A stretch of 64,000 bases of DNA from Henricia sp. BOLD:AAB3569 (Eukaryota; Echinodermata; Asteroidea; Spinulosida; Echinasteridae). The notes beneath the pieces were generated by a model. The model saw only the letters and a program-made list of their open reading frames with translations, searched no databases and was not told the origin of the DNA. Each line of letters begins with the position of its first letter. The stretch's first letter is position 1. This document shows positions 10,734-24,451 of this stretch, piece after piece. The translations under genes and the position numbers were made by a program. Location: positions 102,134 to 166,133 of the forward strand of contig JBBELK010001439.1 in assembly GCA_037783545.1 (NCBI GenBank), in the 5' to 3' direction.

Positions 10734-12814
10734 TCAAAGTTTAGAAAAAACTGGGTTGAGGCTTCCTGACTGCTCTCGCGCAAACCGTGGCTGTCTGTAC
10801 ACACCTCTTTGGGGTACTCCTGAGTTGTGCGCATGCTCAGTCATTCGGACTGTCGTTAACGCACCGCAGTTTGGCTCGGCAATTTGGTCAAAGTGTGGTC
10901 CAAACGTCGGCAAATTTGGAGGTCGAAAAATGTTCCGACGAACTTCAAATTTTGCATGCCCTAAACTCTCTATATTGCGCACTTGTCATAACAAATTGAC
11001 AGACTTTCGCCGGGAAATGGCAGAGAAATTTCAAAGTTTAGAAAAAACTGGGTTGAGGCTTCCTGACTGCTCTCGCGCAAACCGTGGCTGTCTGTACACA
11101 CCTCTTTGGGGTACTCCTGAGTTGTGCGCATGCTCAGTCATTCAGACTGTCGTTAACGCACCGCAGTTTGGCTCGGCAATTTGGTCAAAGTGTGGTCCAA
11201 ACGTCGGCAAATTTGGAGGTCGAAAAATGTTCCGACGAACTTCAAATTTTGCATGCCCTAAACTCTCTATATTGCGCACTTGTCATAAAAAATTGACAGA
11301 CTTTCGCCGGGAAATGGCAGAGAAATTTCAAAGTTTAGAAAAAACTGGGTTGAGGCTTCCTGACTGCTCTCGCGCAAACCGTGGCTGTCTGTACACGCCT
11401 CTTTGGGGTACTCCTGAGTTGTGCGCATGCTCAGTCATTCGGACTGTCGTTAACGCACCGCAGTTTGGCTCGGCAATTTGGTCAAAGTGTGGTCCAAACG
11501 TCGGCAAATTTGGAGGTCGAAAAATGTTCCGACGAACTTCAAATTTTGCATGCCCTAAACTCTCTATATTGCGCACTTGTCATAAAAAAATTGACAGACT
11601 TTCGCCGGGAAATGGCAGAGAAATTTCAAAGTTTAGAAAAAACTGGGTTGAGGCTTCCTGACTGCTCTCGCGCAAACCGTGGCTGTCTGTACACACCTCT
11701 TTGGGGTACTCCTGAGTTGTGCGCATGCTCAGTCATTCGGACTGTCGTTAACGCACCGCAGTTTGGCTCGGCAATTTGGTCAAAGTGTGGTCCAAACGTC
11801 GGCAAATTTGGAGGTCGAAAAATGTTCCGACGAACTTCAAATTTTGCATGCCCTAAACTCTCTATATTGCGCACTTGTCATAAAAAATTGACAGACTTTC
11901 GCCGGGAAATGGCAGAGAAATTTCAAAGTTTAGAAAAAACTGGGTTGAGGCTTCCTGACTGCTCTCGCGCAAACCGTGGCTGTCTGTACACACCTCTTTG
12001 GGGTACTCCTGAGTTGTGCGCATGCTCAGTCATTCGGACTGTCGTTAACGCACCGCAGTTTGGCTCGGCAATTTGGTCAAAGTGTGGTCCAAACGTCGGC
12101 AAATTTGGAGGTCGAAAAATGTTCCGACGAACTTCAAATTTTGCATGCCCTAAACTCTCTATATTGCGCACTTGTCATAAAAAAATTGACAGACTTTCGC
12201 CGGGAAATGGCAGAGAAATTTCAAAGTTTAGAAAAAACTGGGTTGAGGCTTCCTGACTGCTCTCGCGCAAACCGTGGCTGTCTGTACACACCTCTTTGGG
12301 GTACTCCTGAGTTGTGCGCATGCTCAGTCATTCGGACTGTCGTTAACGCACCGCAGTTTGGCTCGGCAATTTGGTCAAAGTGTGGTCCAAACGTCGGCAA
12401 ATTTGGAGGTCGAAAAATGTTCCGACGAACTTCAAATTTTGCATGCCCTAAACTCTCTATATTGCGCACTTGTCATAACAAATTGACAGACTTTCGCCGG
12501 GAAATGGAAGAGAAATTTCAAAGTTTAGAAAAAACTGGGTTGAGGCTTCCTGACTGCTCTCGCGCAAACCGTGGCTGTCTGTACACACCTCTTTGGGGTA
12601 CTCCTGAGTTGTGCGCATGCTCAGTCATTCGGACTGTCGTTAACGCACCGCAGTTTGGCTCGGCAATTTGGTCAAAGTGTGGTCTAAACGTCGGCAAATT
12701 TGGAGGTCGAAAAATGTTCCGACGAACTTCAAATTTTGCATGCCCTAAACTCTCTATATTGCGCACTTGTCATAAAAAATTGACAGACTTTCGCCGGGAA
12801 ATGGCAGAGAAATT
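10734..12814. repeat. Satellite units before the first anchor unit
   Basis: Units 10734 ('aacaaattg'), 11031 ('cattcagac'), 11328 ('acacgcctc', 298 bp), 11626, 11923 (298 bp), 12221 ('ggaagag') and 12518 ('ggtctaaac'). The run 11031-12814 resembles 14597-16083, which is one unit shorter. Confidence 0.8.
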
Positions 12815-15800
12815 TCAAAGTTTACAAAAAACTGGGTTGAGGCTTCCTGACTGCTCTCGCGCAAACCGTGGCTGTCTGTACACACCTCTTTGGGGTACTC
12901 CTGAGTTGTGCGCATGATCAGTCATTCGGACTGTCGTTAACGCACCGCAGTTTGGCTCGGCAATTTGGTCAAAGTGTGGTCCAAACGTCGGCAAATTTGA
13001 AGGTCGAAAAATGTTCCGACGAACTTCAAATTTTGCATGCCCTAAACTCTCTATATTGCGCACTTGTCATACAAAATTGACAGACTTTCGCCGGGAAATG
13101 GCAGAGAAATTTCAAAGTTTAGAAAAAACTGGGTTGAGGCTTCCTGACTGCTCTCGCGCAAACCGTGGCTGTCTGTACACACCTCTTTGGGGTACTCCTG
13201 AGTTGTGCGCATGCTCAGTCATTCGGACTGTCGTTAACGCACCGCAGTTTGGCTCGGCAATTTGGTCAAAGTGTGGTCCAAACGTCGGCAAATTTGGAGG
13301 TCGAAAAATGTTCCGACGAACTTCAAATTTTGCATGCCCTAAACTCTCTATATTGCGCACTTGTCATAAAAAATTGACAGACTTTCGCCGGGAAATGGCA
13401 GAGAAATTTCAAAGTTTAGAAAAAAATGGGTTGAGGCTTCCTGACTGCTCTCGCGCAAACCGTGGCTGTCTGTACACACCTCTTTGGGGTACTCCTGAGC
13501 TGTGCGCATGCTCAGTCATTCGGACTGTCGTTAACGCACCGCAGTTTGGCTCGGCAATTTGGTCAAAGTGTGGTCCAAACGTCGGCAAATTTGGAGGTCG
13601 AAAAATGTTCCGACGAACTTCAAATTTTGCATGCCCTAAACTCTCTATATTGCGCACTTGTCATAAAAAATTGACAGACTTTCGCCGGGAAATGGCAGAG
13701 AAATTTCAAAGTTTAGAAAAAACTGGGTTGAGGCTTCCTGACTGCTCTCGCGCAAACCGTGGCTGTCTGTACACACCTCTTTGGGGTACTCCTGAGTTGT
13801 GCGCATGCTCAGTCATTCGGACTGTCGTTAACGCACCGCAGTTTGGCTCGGCAATTTGGTCAAAGTGTGGTCCAAACGTCGGCAAATTTGGAGGTCGAAA
13901 AATGTTCCGACGAACTTCAAATTTTGCATGCCCTAAACTCTCTATATTGCGCACTTGTCATACAAAATTGACAGACTTTCGCCGGGAAATGGCAGAGAAA
14001 TTTCAAAGTTTAGAAAAAACTGGGTTGAGGCTTCCTGACTGCTCTCGCGCGAACCGTGGCTGTCTGTACACACCTCTTTGGGGTACTCCTGAGTTGTGCG
14101 CATGCTCAGTCTTTCGGACTGTCGTTAACGCACAGCAGTTTGGCTCGGCAATTTGGTCAAAGTGTGGTCCAAACGTCGGCAAATTTGGAGGTCGAAAAAT
14201 GTTCCGACGAACTTCAAATTTTGCATGCCCTAAACTCTCTATATTGCGCACTTGTCATAAAAAATTGACAGACTTTCGCCGGGAAATGGCAGAGAAATTT
14301 CAAAGTTTAGAAAAAACTGGGTTGAGGCTTCCTGACTGCTCTCGCGCAAACCGTGGCTGTCTGTACACACCTCTTTGGGGTACTCCTGAGTTGTGCGCAT
14401 GCTCAGTCATTCGGACTGTCGTTAACGCACCGCAGTTTGGCTCGGCAATTTGGTCAAAGTGTGGTCCAAACGTCGGCAAATTTGGAGGTCGAAAAATGTT
14501 CCGACGAACTTCAAATTTTGCATGCCCTAAACTCTCTATATTGCGCACTTGTCATAAAAAATTGACAGACTTTCGCCGGGAAATGGCAGAGAAATTTCAA
14601 AGTTTAGAAAAAACTGGGTTGAGGCTTCCTGACTGCTCTCGCGCAAACCGTGGCTGTCTGTACACACCTCTTTGGGGTACTCCTGAGTTGTGCGCATGCT
14701 CAGTCATTCAGACAGTCGTTAACGCACCGCAGTTTGGCTCGGCAATTTGGTCAAAGTGTGGTCCAAACGTCGGCAAATTTGGAGGTCGAAAAATGTTCCG
14801 ACGAACTTCAAATTTTGCATGCCCTAAACTCTCTATATTGCGCACTTGTCATAAAAAATTGACAGACTTTCGCCGGGAAATGGCAGAGAAATTTCAAAGT
14901 TTAGAAAAAACTGGGTTGAGGCTTCCTGACTGCTCTCGCGCAAACCGTGGCTGTCTGTACACGCCTCTTTGGGGTACTCCTGAGTTGTGCGCATGCTCAG
15001 TCATTCGGACTGTCGTTAACGCACCGCAGTTTGGCTCGGCAATTTGGTCAAAGTGTGGTCCAAACGTCGGCAAATTTGGAGGTCGAAAAATGTTCCGACG
15101 AACTTCAAATTTTGCATGCCCTAAACTCTCTATATTGCGCACTTGTCATAAAAAAATTGACAGACTTTCGCCGGGAAATGGCAGAGAAATTTCAAAGTTT
15201 AGAAAAAACTGGGTTGAGGCTTCCTGACTGCTCTCGCGCAAACCGTGGCTGTCTGTACACACCTCTTTGGGATACTCCTGAGTTGTGCGCATGCTCAGTC
15301 ATTCGGACTGTCGTTAACGCACCGCAGTTTGGCTCGGCAATTTGGTCAAAGTGTGGTCCAAACGTCGGCAAATTTGGAGGTCGAAAAATGTTCCGACGAA
15401 CTTCAAATTTTGCATACCCTAAACTCTCTATATTGCGCACTTGTCATAAAAAAATTGACAGACTTTCGCCGGGAAATGGCAAAGAAATTTCAAAGTTTAG
15501 AAAAAACTGGGTTGAGGCTTCCTGACTGCTCTCGCGCAAACCGTGGCTGTCTGTACACACCTCTTTGGGGTACTCCTGAGTTGTGCGCATGCTCAGTCAT
15601 TCGGACTGTCGTTAACGCACCGCAGTTTGGCTCGGCAATTTGGTCAAAGTGTGGTCCAAACGTCGGCAAATTTGGAGGTCGAAAAATGTTCCGACGAACT
15701 TCAAATTTTGCATGCCCTAAACTCTCTATATTGCGCACTTGTCATAAAAAATTGACAGACTTTCGCCGGGAAATGGAAGAGAAATTTCAAAGTTTAGAAA

Positions 15801-16083
15801 AAACTGGGTTGAGGCTTCCTGACTGCTCTCGCGCAAACCGTGGCTGTCTGTACACACCTCTTTGGGGTACTCCTGAGTTGTGCGCATGCTCAGTCATTCG
15901 GACTGTCGTTAACGCACCGCAGTTTGGCTCGGCAATTTGGTCAAAGTGTGGTCCAAACGTCGGCAAATTTGGAGGTCGAAAAATGTTCCGACGAACTTCA
16001 AATTTTGCATGCCCTAAACTCTCTATATTGCGCACTTGTCATAAAAAATTGACAGACTTTCGCCGGGAAATGGCAGAGAAATT
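12815..16083. repeat. 11-unit HOR period (3,269 bp)
   Basis: It starts with an anchor unit carrying 'tttacaaaa', 'gcgcatgatcag', 'aaatttgaagg' and 'catacaaaattg'. Following units have 'aaaaaatggg' with 'gagctgtgcg' (13409), 'gcgcgaacc' (14003), 'cattcagacag' (14597) and 'acacgcctc' (14894). The anchor recurs at 16084. Confidence 0.85.
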
Positions 16084-17570
16084 TCAAAGTTTACAAAAAA
16101 CTGGGTTGAGGCTTCCTGACTGCTCTCGCGCAAACCGTGGCTGTCTGTACACACCTCTTTGGGGTACTCCTGAGTTGTGCGCATGATCAGTCATTCGGAC
16201 TGTCGTTAACGCACCGCAGTTTGGCTCGGCAATTTGGTCAAAGTGTGGTCCAAACGTCGGCAAATTTGAAGGTCGAAAAATGTTCCGACGAACTTCAAAT
16301 TTTGCATGCCCTAAACTCTCTATATTGCGCACTTGTCATACAAAATTGACAGACTTTCGCCGGGAAATGGCAGAGAAATTTCAAAGTTTAGAAAAAACTG
16401 GGTTGAGGCTTCCTGACTGCTCTCGCGCAAACCGTGGCTGTCTGTACACACCTCTTTGGGGTACTCCTGAGTTGTGCGCATGCTCAGTCATTCGGACTGT
16501 CGTTAACGCACCGCAGTTTGGCTCGGCAATTTGGTCAAAGTGTGGTCCAAACGTCGGCAAATTTGGAGGTCGAAAAATGTTCCGACGAACTTCAAATTTT
16601 GCATGCCCTAAACTCTCTATATTGCGCACTTGTCATAAAAAAATTGACAGACTTTCGCCGGGAAATGGCAGAGAAATTTCAAAGTTTAGACAAAACTGGG
16701 TTGAGGCTTCCTGACTGCTCTCGCGCAAACCGTGGCTGTCTGTACACACCTCTTTGGGGTACTCCTGAGTTGTGCGCATGCTCAGTCATTCGGACTGTCG
16801 TTAACGCACCGCAGTTTGGCTCGGCAATTTGGTCAAAGTGTGGTCCAAACGTCGGCAAATTTGGAGGTCGAAAAATGTTCCGACGAACTTCAAATTTTGC
16901 ATGCCCTAAACTCTCTATATTGCGCACTTGTCATAAAAAATTGACAGACTTTCGCCGGGAAATGGCAGAGAAATTTCAAAGTTTAGAAAAAACTGGGTTG
17001 AGGCTTCCTGACTGCTCTCGCGCAAACCGTGGCTGTCTGTACACACCTCTTTGGGGTACTCCTGAGTTGTGCGCATGCTCAGTCATTCGGACTGTCGTTA
17101 ACGCACCGCAGTTTGGCTCGGCAATTTGGTCAAAGTGTGGTCCAAACGTCGGCAAATTTGGAGGTCGAAAAATGTTCCGACGAACTTCAAATTTTGCATG
17201 CCCTAAACTCTCTATATTGCGCACTTGTCATAAAAAAATTGACAGACTTTCGCCGGGAAATGGCAGAGAAATTTCAAAGTTTAGAAAAAACTGGGTTGAG
17301 GCTTCCTGACTGCTCTCGCGCAAACCGTGGCTGTCTGTACACACCTCTTTGGGGTACTCCTGAGTTGTGCGCATGCTCAGTCATTCGGACTGTCGTTAAC
17401 GCACCGCAGTTTGGCTCGGCAATTTGGTCAAAGTGTGGTCCAAACGTCGGCAAATTTGGAGGTCGAAAAATGTTCCGACGAACTTCAAATTTTGCATGCC
17501 CTAAACTCTCTATATTGCGCACTTGTCATAAAAAATTGACAGACTTTCGCCGGGAAATGGCAGAGAAATT
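16084..17570. repeat. 5-unit HOR period (1,487 bp)
   Basis: Anchor unit at 16084, then units 16381 (298 bp), 16679 ('gacaaaactggg'), 16976 (298 bp) and 17274. The next anchor is at 17571, so the same anchor is spaced 11 and then 5 units. Confidence 0.85.
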
Positions 17571-19649
17571 TCAAAGTTTAGAAAAAACTGGGTTGAGGCT
17601 TCCTGACTGCTCTCGCGCAAACCGTGGCTGTCTGTACACACCTCTTTGGGGTACTCCTGAGTTGTGCGCATGATCAGTCATTCGGACTGTCGTTAACGCA
17701 CCGCAGTTTGGCTCGGCAATTTGGTCAAAGTGTGGTCCAAACGTCGGCAAATTTGAAGGTCGAAAAATGTTCCGACGAACTTCAAATTTTGCATGCCCTA
17801 AACTCTCTATATTGCGCACTTGTCATACAAAATTGACAGACTTTCGCCGGGAAATGGCAGAGAAATTTCAAAGTTTAGAAAAAACTGGGTTGAGGCTTCC
17901 TGACTGCTCTCGCGCAAACCGTGGCTGTCTGTACACACCTCTTTGGGGTACTCCTGAGTTGTGCGCATGCTCAGTCATTCGGACTGTCGTTAACGCACCG
18001 CAGTTTGGCTCGGCAATTTGGTCAAAGTGTGGTCCAAACGTCGGCAAATTTGGAGGTCGAAAAATGTTCCGACGAACTTCAAATTTTGCATGCCCTAAAC
18101 TCTCTATATTGCGCACTTGTCATAAAAAATTGACAGACTTTCGCCGGGAAATGGCAGAGAAATTTCAAAGTTTAGAAAAAAATGGGTTGAGGCTTCCTGA
18201 CTGCTCTCGCGCAAACCGTGGCTGTCTGTACACACCTCTTTGGGGTACTCCTGAGCTGTGCGCATGCTCAGTCATTCGGACTGTCGTTAACGCACCGCAG
18301 TTTGGCTCGGCAATTTGGTCAAAGTGTGGTCCAAACGTCGGCAAATTTGGAGGTCGAAAAATGTTCCGACGAACTTCAAATTTTGCATGCCCTAAACTCT
18401 CTATATTGCGCACTTGTCATAAACAATTGACAGACTTTCGCCGGGAAATGGCAGAGAAATTTCAAAGTTTAGAAAAAACTGGGTTGAGGCTTCCTGACTG
18501 CTCTCGCGCAAACCGTGGCTGTCTGTACACACCTCTTTGGGGTACTCCTGAGTTGTGCGCATGCTCAGTCATTCGGACTGTCGTTAACGCACCGCAGTTT
18601 GGCTCGGCAATTTGGTCAAAGTGTGGTCCAAACGTCGGCAAATTTGGAGGTCGAAAAATGTTCCGACGAACTTCAAATTTTGCATGCCCTAAACTCTCTA
18701 TATTGCGCACTTGTCATACAAAATTGACAGACTTTCGCCGGGAAATGGCAGAGAAATTTCAAAGTTTAGAAAAAACTGGGTTGAGGCTTCCTGACTGCTC
18801 TCGCGCGAACCGTGGCTGTCTGTACACACCTCTTTGGGGTACTCCTGAGTTGTGCGCATGCTCAGTCATTCGGACTGTCGTTAACGCACCGCAGTTTGGC
18901 TCGGCAATTTGGTCAAAGTGTGGTCCAAACGTCGGCAAATTTGGAGGTCGAAAAATGTTCCGACGAACTTCAAATTTTGCATGCCCTAAACTCTCTATAT
19001 TGCGCACTTGTCATACAAAATTGACAGACTTTCGCCGGGAAATGGCAGAGAAATTTCAAAGTTTAGAAAAAACTGGGTTGAGGCTTCCTGACTGCTCTCG
19101 CGCGAACCGTGGCTGTCTGTACACACCTCTTTGGGGTACTCCTGAGTTGTGCGCATGCTCAGTCATTCGGACTGTCGTTAACGCACCGCAGTTTGGCTCG
19201 GCAATTTGGTCAAAGTGTGGTCCAAACGTCGGCAAATTTGGAGGTCGAAAAATGTTCCGACGAACTTCAAATTTTGCATGCCCTAAACTCTCTATATTGC
19301 GCACTTGTCATAAAAAATTGACAGACTTTCGCCGGGAAATGGCAGAGAAATTTCAAAGTTTAGAAAAAACTGGGTTGAGGCTTCCTGACTGCTCTCGCGC
19401 AAACCGTGGCTGTCTGTACACACCTCTTTGGGGTACTCCTGAGTTGTGCGCATGCTCAGTCATTCGGACTGTCGTTAACGCACCGCAGTTTGGCTCGGCA
19501 ATTTGGTCAAAGTGTGGTCCAAACGTCGGCAAATTTGGAGGTCGAAAAATGTTCCGACGAACTTCAAATTTTGCATGCCCTAAACTCTCTATATTGCGCA
19601 CTTGTCATAAAAAATTGACAGACTTTCGCCGGGAAATGGCAGAGAAATT
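17571..19649. repeat. Third anchor and following units
   Basis: Units 17571, 17868, 18165 and 18462 match 12815-14002 in order: anchor, consensus, 'aaaaaatggg' with 'gagctgtgcg', and 'catacaaa'. Units 18759 and 19056 both carry 'gcgcgaacc', suggesting one duplicated unit. Unit 19353 is near consensus. Confidence 0.85.
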
Positions 19650-20244
19650 TCAAAGTTTAGAAAAAAACTGGGTTGAGGCTTCCTGACTGCTCTCGCGCAA
19701 ACCGTGGCTGTCTGTACACACCTCTTTGGGGTACTCCTGAGTTGTGCGCATGCTCAGTCATTCGGACTGTCGTTAACGCACCGCAGTTTGGCTCGGCAAT
19801 TTGGTCAAAGTGTGGTCCAAACGTCGGCAAATTTGGAGGTCGAAAAATGTTCCGACGAACTTCAAATTTTGCATGCCCTAAACTCTCTATATTGCGCACT
19901 TGTCATAAAAAATTGACAGACTTTCGCCGGGAAATGGCAGAGAAATTTCAAAGTTTAGAAAAAACTGGGTTGAGGCTTCCTGACTGCTCTCGCGCAAACT
20001 GTGGCTGTCTGTACACACCTCTTTGGGGTACTCCTGAGTTGTGCGCATGCTCAGTCATTCGGACTGTCGTTAACGCACCGCAGTTTGGCTCGGCAATTTG
20101 GTCAAAGTGTGGTCCAAACGTCGGCAAATTTGGAGGTCGAAAAATGTTCCGACGAACTTCAAATTTTGCATGCCCTAAACTCTCTATATTGCGCACTTGT
20201 CATAAAAAATTGACAGACTTTCGCCGGGAAATGGCAGAGAAATT

Positions 20245-20564
20245 TCAAAGTTTAGAAAAAACTGGGTTGAGGTTCCTGACTGCTCTCGCGCAAACCGTGG
20301 CTGTCTGTACACACCTTTTTGGGGGTACTCCTGAGTTGTGCGCATGTCGTTAACGCACCGCAGTTTGGCTCGGCAATTTCGGACTGTCGTTAACGCACCG
20401 CAGTTTGGCTCGGCAATTTGGTCAAAGTGTGGTCCAAACGTCGGCAAATTTGGAGGTCGAAAAATGTTCCGACGAACTTCAAATTTTGCATGCCCTAAAC
20501 TCTCTATATTGCGCACTTGTCATAAAAAATTGACAGACTTTCGCCGGGAAATGGCAGAGAAATT
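20245..20564. repeat. 320-bp rearranged monomer, copy 1
   Basis: It has the 17-bp deletion and extra G of the 281-bp class. It also has a 40-bp-offset tandem duplication, with the same 35 bp at 20345-20379 and 20385-20419, and loss of one C in 'gaggttcc' for 'gaggcttcc'. 'acacctttttg' replaces 'acacctctttg'. The net length is 281 + 40 - 1 = 320. Confidence 0.9.
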
Positions 20565-21456
20565 TCAAAGTTTAGAACAAAACTGGGTTGAGGCTTCCTG
20601 ACTGCTCTCGCGCAAACCGTGGCTGTCTGTACACACCTCTTTGGGGTACTCCTGAGTTGTGCGCATGCTCAGTCATTCGGACTGTCGTTAACGCACCGCA
20701 GTTTGGCTCGGCAATTTGGTCAAAGTGTGGTCCAAACGTCGGCAAATTTGGAGGTCGAAAAATGTTCCGACGAACTTCAAATTTTGCATGCCCTAAACTC
20801 TCTATATTGCGCACTTGTCATAAAAAATTGACAGACTTTCGCCGGGAAATGGCAGAGAAATTTCAAAGTTTAGAAAAAACTGGGTTGAGGCTTCCTGACT
20901 GCTCTCGCGCAAACTGTGGCTGTCTGTACACACCTCTTTGGGGTACTCCTGAGTTGTGCGCATGCTCAGTCATTCGGACTGTCGTTAACGCACCGCAGTT
21001 TGGCTCGGCAATTTGGTCAAAGTGTGGTCCAAACGTCGGCAAATTTGGAGGTCGAAAAATGTTCCGACGAACTTCAAATTTTGCATGCCCTAAACTCTCT
21101 ATATTGCGCACTTGTCATAAAAAATTGACAGACTTTCGCCGGGAAATGGCAGAGAAATTTCAAAGTTTAGAAAAAACTGGGTTGAGGCTTCCTGACTGCT
21201 CTCGCGCAAACCGTGGCTGTCTGTACACACCTCTTTGGGGTACTCCTGAGTTGTGCGCATGCTCAGTCATTCGGACTGTCGTTAACGCACCGCACTTTGG
21301 CTCGGCAATTTGGTCAAAGTGTGGTCCAAACGTCGGCAAATTTGGAGGTCGAAAAATGTTCCGACGAACTTCAAATTTTGCATGCCCTAAACTCTCTATA
21401 TTGCGCACTTGTCATAAAAAAATGACAGACTTTCGCCGGGAAATGGCAGAGAAATT

Positions 21457-21776
21457 TCAAAGTTTAGAAAAAACTGGGTTGAGGTTCCTGACTGCTCTCG
21501 CGCAAACCGTGGCTGTCTGTACACACCTTTTTGGGGGTACTCCTGAGTTGTGCGCATGTCGTTAACGCACCGCAGTTTGGCTCGGCAATTTCGGACTGTC
21601 GTTAACGCACCGCAGTTTGGCTCGGCAATTTGGTCAAAGTGTGGTCCAAACGTCGGCAAATTTGGAGGTCGAAAAATGTTCCGACGAACTTCAAATTTTG
21701 CATGCCCTAAACTCTCTATATTGCGCACTTGTCATAAAAAATTGACAGACTTTCGCCGGGAAATGGCAGAGAAATT
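21457..21776. repeat. 320-bp rearranged monomer, copy 2
   Basis: The same rearrangement, with the duplicated 35 bp at 21557-21591 and 21597-21631. It is preceded by the 'cgcactttgg' unit and followed by a 'gaacaaaactgg' unit. Confidence 0.9.
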
Positions 21777-23263
21777 TCAAAGTTTAGAACAAAACTGGGT
21801 TGAGGCTTCCTGACTGCTCTCGCGCAAACCGTGGCTGTCTGTACACACCTCTTTGGGGTACTCCTGAGTTGTGCGCATGCTCAGTCATTCGGACTGTCGT
21901 TAACGCACCGCAGTTTGGCTCGGCAATTTGGTCAAAGTGTGGTCCAAACGTCGGCAAATTTGGAGGTCGAAAAATGTTCCGACGAACTTCAAATTTTGCA
22001 TGCCCTAAACTCTCTATATTGCGCACTTGTCATAAAAAATTGACAGACTTTCGCCGGGAAATGGCAGAGAAATTTCAAAGTTTAGAAAAAACTGGGTTGA
22101 GGCTTCCTGACTGCTCTCGCGCAAACCGTGGCTGTCTGTACACACCTCTTTGGGGTACTCCTGAGTTGTGCGCATGCTCAGTCATTCGGACTGTCGTTAA
22201 CGCACCGCAGTTTGGCTCGGCAATTTGGTCAAAGTGTGGTCCAAACGTCGGCAAATTTGGAGGTCGAAAAATGTTCCGACGAACTTCAAATTTTGCATGC
22301 CCTAAACTCTCTATATTGCGCACTTGTCATACAAAATTGACAGACTTTCGCCGGGAAATGGCAGAGAAATTTCAAAGTTTAGAAAAAACTGGGTTGAGGC
22401 TTCCTGACTGCTCTCGCGCAAACCGTGGCTGTCTGTACACACCTCTTTGGGGTACTCCTGAGTTGTGCGCATGCTCAGTCATTCGGACTGTCGTTAACGC
22501 ACCGCAGTTTGGCTCGGCAATTTGGTCAAAGTGTGGTCCAAACGTCGGCAAATTTGGAGGTCGAAAAATGTTCCGACGAACTTCAAATTTTGCATGCCCT
22601 AAACTCTCTATATTGCGCACTTGTCATAAAAAATTGACAGACTTTCGCCGGGAAATGGCAGAGAAATTTCAAAGTTTAGAACAAAACTGGGTTGAGGCTT
22701 CCTGACTGCTCTCGCGCAAACCGTGGCTGTCTGTACACACCTCTTTGGGGTACTCCTGAGTTGTGCGCATGCTCAGTCATTCGGACTGTCGTTAACGCAC
22801 CGCAGTTTGGCTCGGCAATTTGGTCAAAGTGTGGTCCAAACGTCGGCAAATTTGGAGGTCGAAAAATGTTCCGACGAACTTCAAATTTTGCATGCCCTAA
22901 ACTCTCTATATTGCGCACTTGTCATAAAAAATTGACAGACTTTCGCCGGGAAATGGCAGAGAAATTTCAAAGTTTAGAAAAAACTGGGTTGAGGCTTCCT
23001 GACTGCTCTCGCGCAAACCGTGGCTGTCTGTACACACCTCTTTGGGGTACTCCTGAGTTGTGCGCATGCTCAGTCATTCGGACTGTCGTTAACGCACCGC
23101 AGTTTGGCTCGGCAATTTGGTCAAAGTGTGGTCCAAACGTCGGCAAATTTGGAGGTCGAAAAATGTTCCGACGAACTTCAAATTTTGCATGCCCTAAACT
23201 CTCTATATTGCGCACTTGTCATAAAAAATTGACAGACTTTCGCCGGGAAATGGCAGAGAAATT

Positions 23264-24451
23264 TCAAAGTTTAGAAAAAACTGGGTTGAGGCTTCCTGAC
23301 TGCTCTCGCGCGAACCGTGGCTGTCTGTACACACCTCTTTGGGGTACTCCTGAGTTGTGCGCATGCTCAGTCATTCGGACTGTCGTTAACGCACCGCAGT
23401 TTGGCTCGGCAATTTGGTCAAAGTGTGGTCCAAACGTCGGCAAATTTGGAGGTCGAAAAATGTTCCGACGAACTTCAAATTGTGCATGCCCTAAACTCTC
23501 TATATTGCGCACTTGTCATAAAAAATTGACAGACTTTCGCCGGGAAATGGCAGAGAAATTTCAAAGTTTAGAAAAAACTGGGTTGAGGCTTCCTGACTGC
23601 TCTCGCGCAAACCGTGGCTGTCTGTACACACCTCTTTGGGGTACTCCTGAGTTGTGCGCATGCTCAGTCATTCGGACTGTCGTTAACGCACCGCAGTTTG
23701 GCTCGGCAATTTGGTCAAAGTGTGGTCCAAACGTCGGCAAATTTGGAGGTCGAAAAATGTTCCGACGAACTTCAAATTTTGCATGCCCTAAACTCTCTAT
23801 ATTGCGCACTTGTCATAAAAAATTGACAGACTTTCGCCGGGAAATGGCAGAGAAATTTCAAAGTTTAGAAAAAACTGGGTTGAGGCTTCCTGACTGCTCT
23901 CGCGCGAACCGTGGCTGTCTGTACACACCTCTTTGGGGTACTCCTGAGTTGTGCGCATGCTCAGTCATTCGGACTGTCGTTAACGCACCGCAGTTTGGCT
24001 CGGCAATTTGGTCAAAGTGTGGTCCAAACGTCGGCAAATTTGGAGGTCGAAAAATGTTCCGACGAACTTCAAATTGTGCATGCCCTAAACTCTCTATATT
24101 GCGCACTTGTCATAAAAAATTGACAGACTTTCGCCGGGAAATGGCAGAGAAATTTCAAAGTTTAGAAAAAACTGGGTTGAGGCTTCCTGACTGCTCTCGC
24201 GCAAACCGTGGCTGTCTGTACACACCTCTTTGGGGTACTCCTGAGTTGTGCGCATGCTCAGTCATTCGGACTGTCGTTAACGCACCGCAGTTTGGCTCGG
24301 CAATTTGGTCAAAGTGTGGTCCAAACGTCGGCAAATTTGGAGGTCGAAAAATGTTCCGACGAACTTCAAATTTTGCATGCCCTAAACTCTCTATATTGCG
24401 CACTTGTCATAAAAAATTGACAGACTTTCGCCGGGAAATGGCAGAGAAATT
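23264..24451. repeat. Duplicated dimer (2 x 594 bp)
   Basis: 23264-23857 and 23858-24451 each consist of a 'gcgcgaacc' plus 'aaattgtgc' unit followed by a consensus unit. The two dimers look the same in the variants I checked. Confidence 0.85.

Larger units (their letters stand above)
19650..23263. repeat. HOR region with 320-bp rearranged units
   Basis: Markers are 'gcaaactgtgg' (19948, 20863), 'cgcactttgg' (21160), the 320-bp units (20245, 21457) and following units that start 'gaacaaaactgg' (20565, 21777, and also 22669). The 320-bp units lie 1,212 bp apart, which is four units including one 320-bp and one 298-bp unit. Confidence 0.85.

Noticed and set aside
20345-20419. Mobile element footprint at the 35-bp direct repeat
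   Set aside because: The duplicated bases are native monomer sequence and the 5-bp spacer 'cggac' is too; a local tandem duplication explains it fully.
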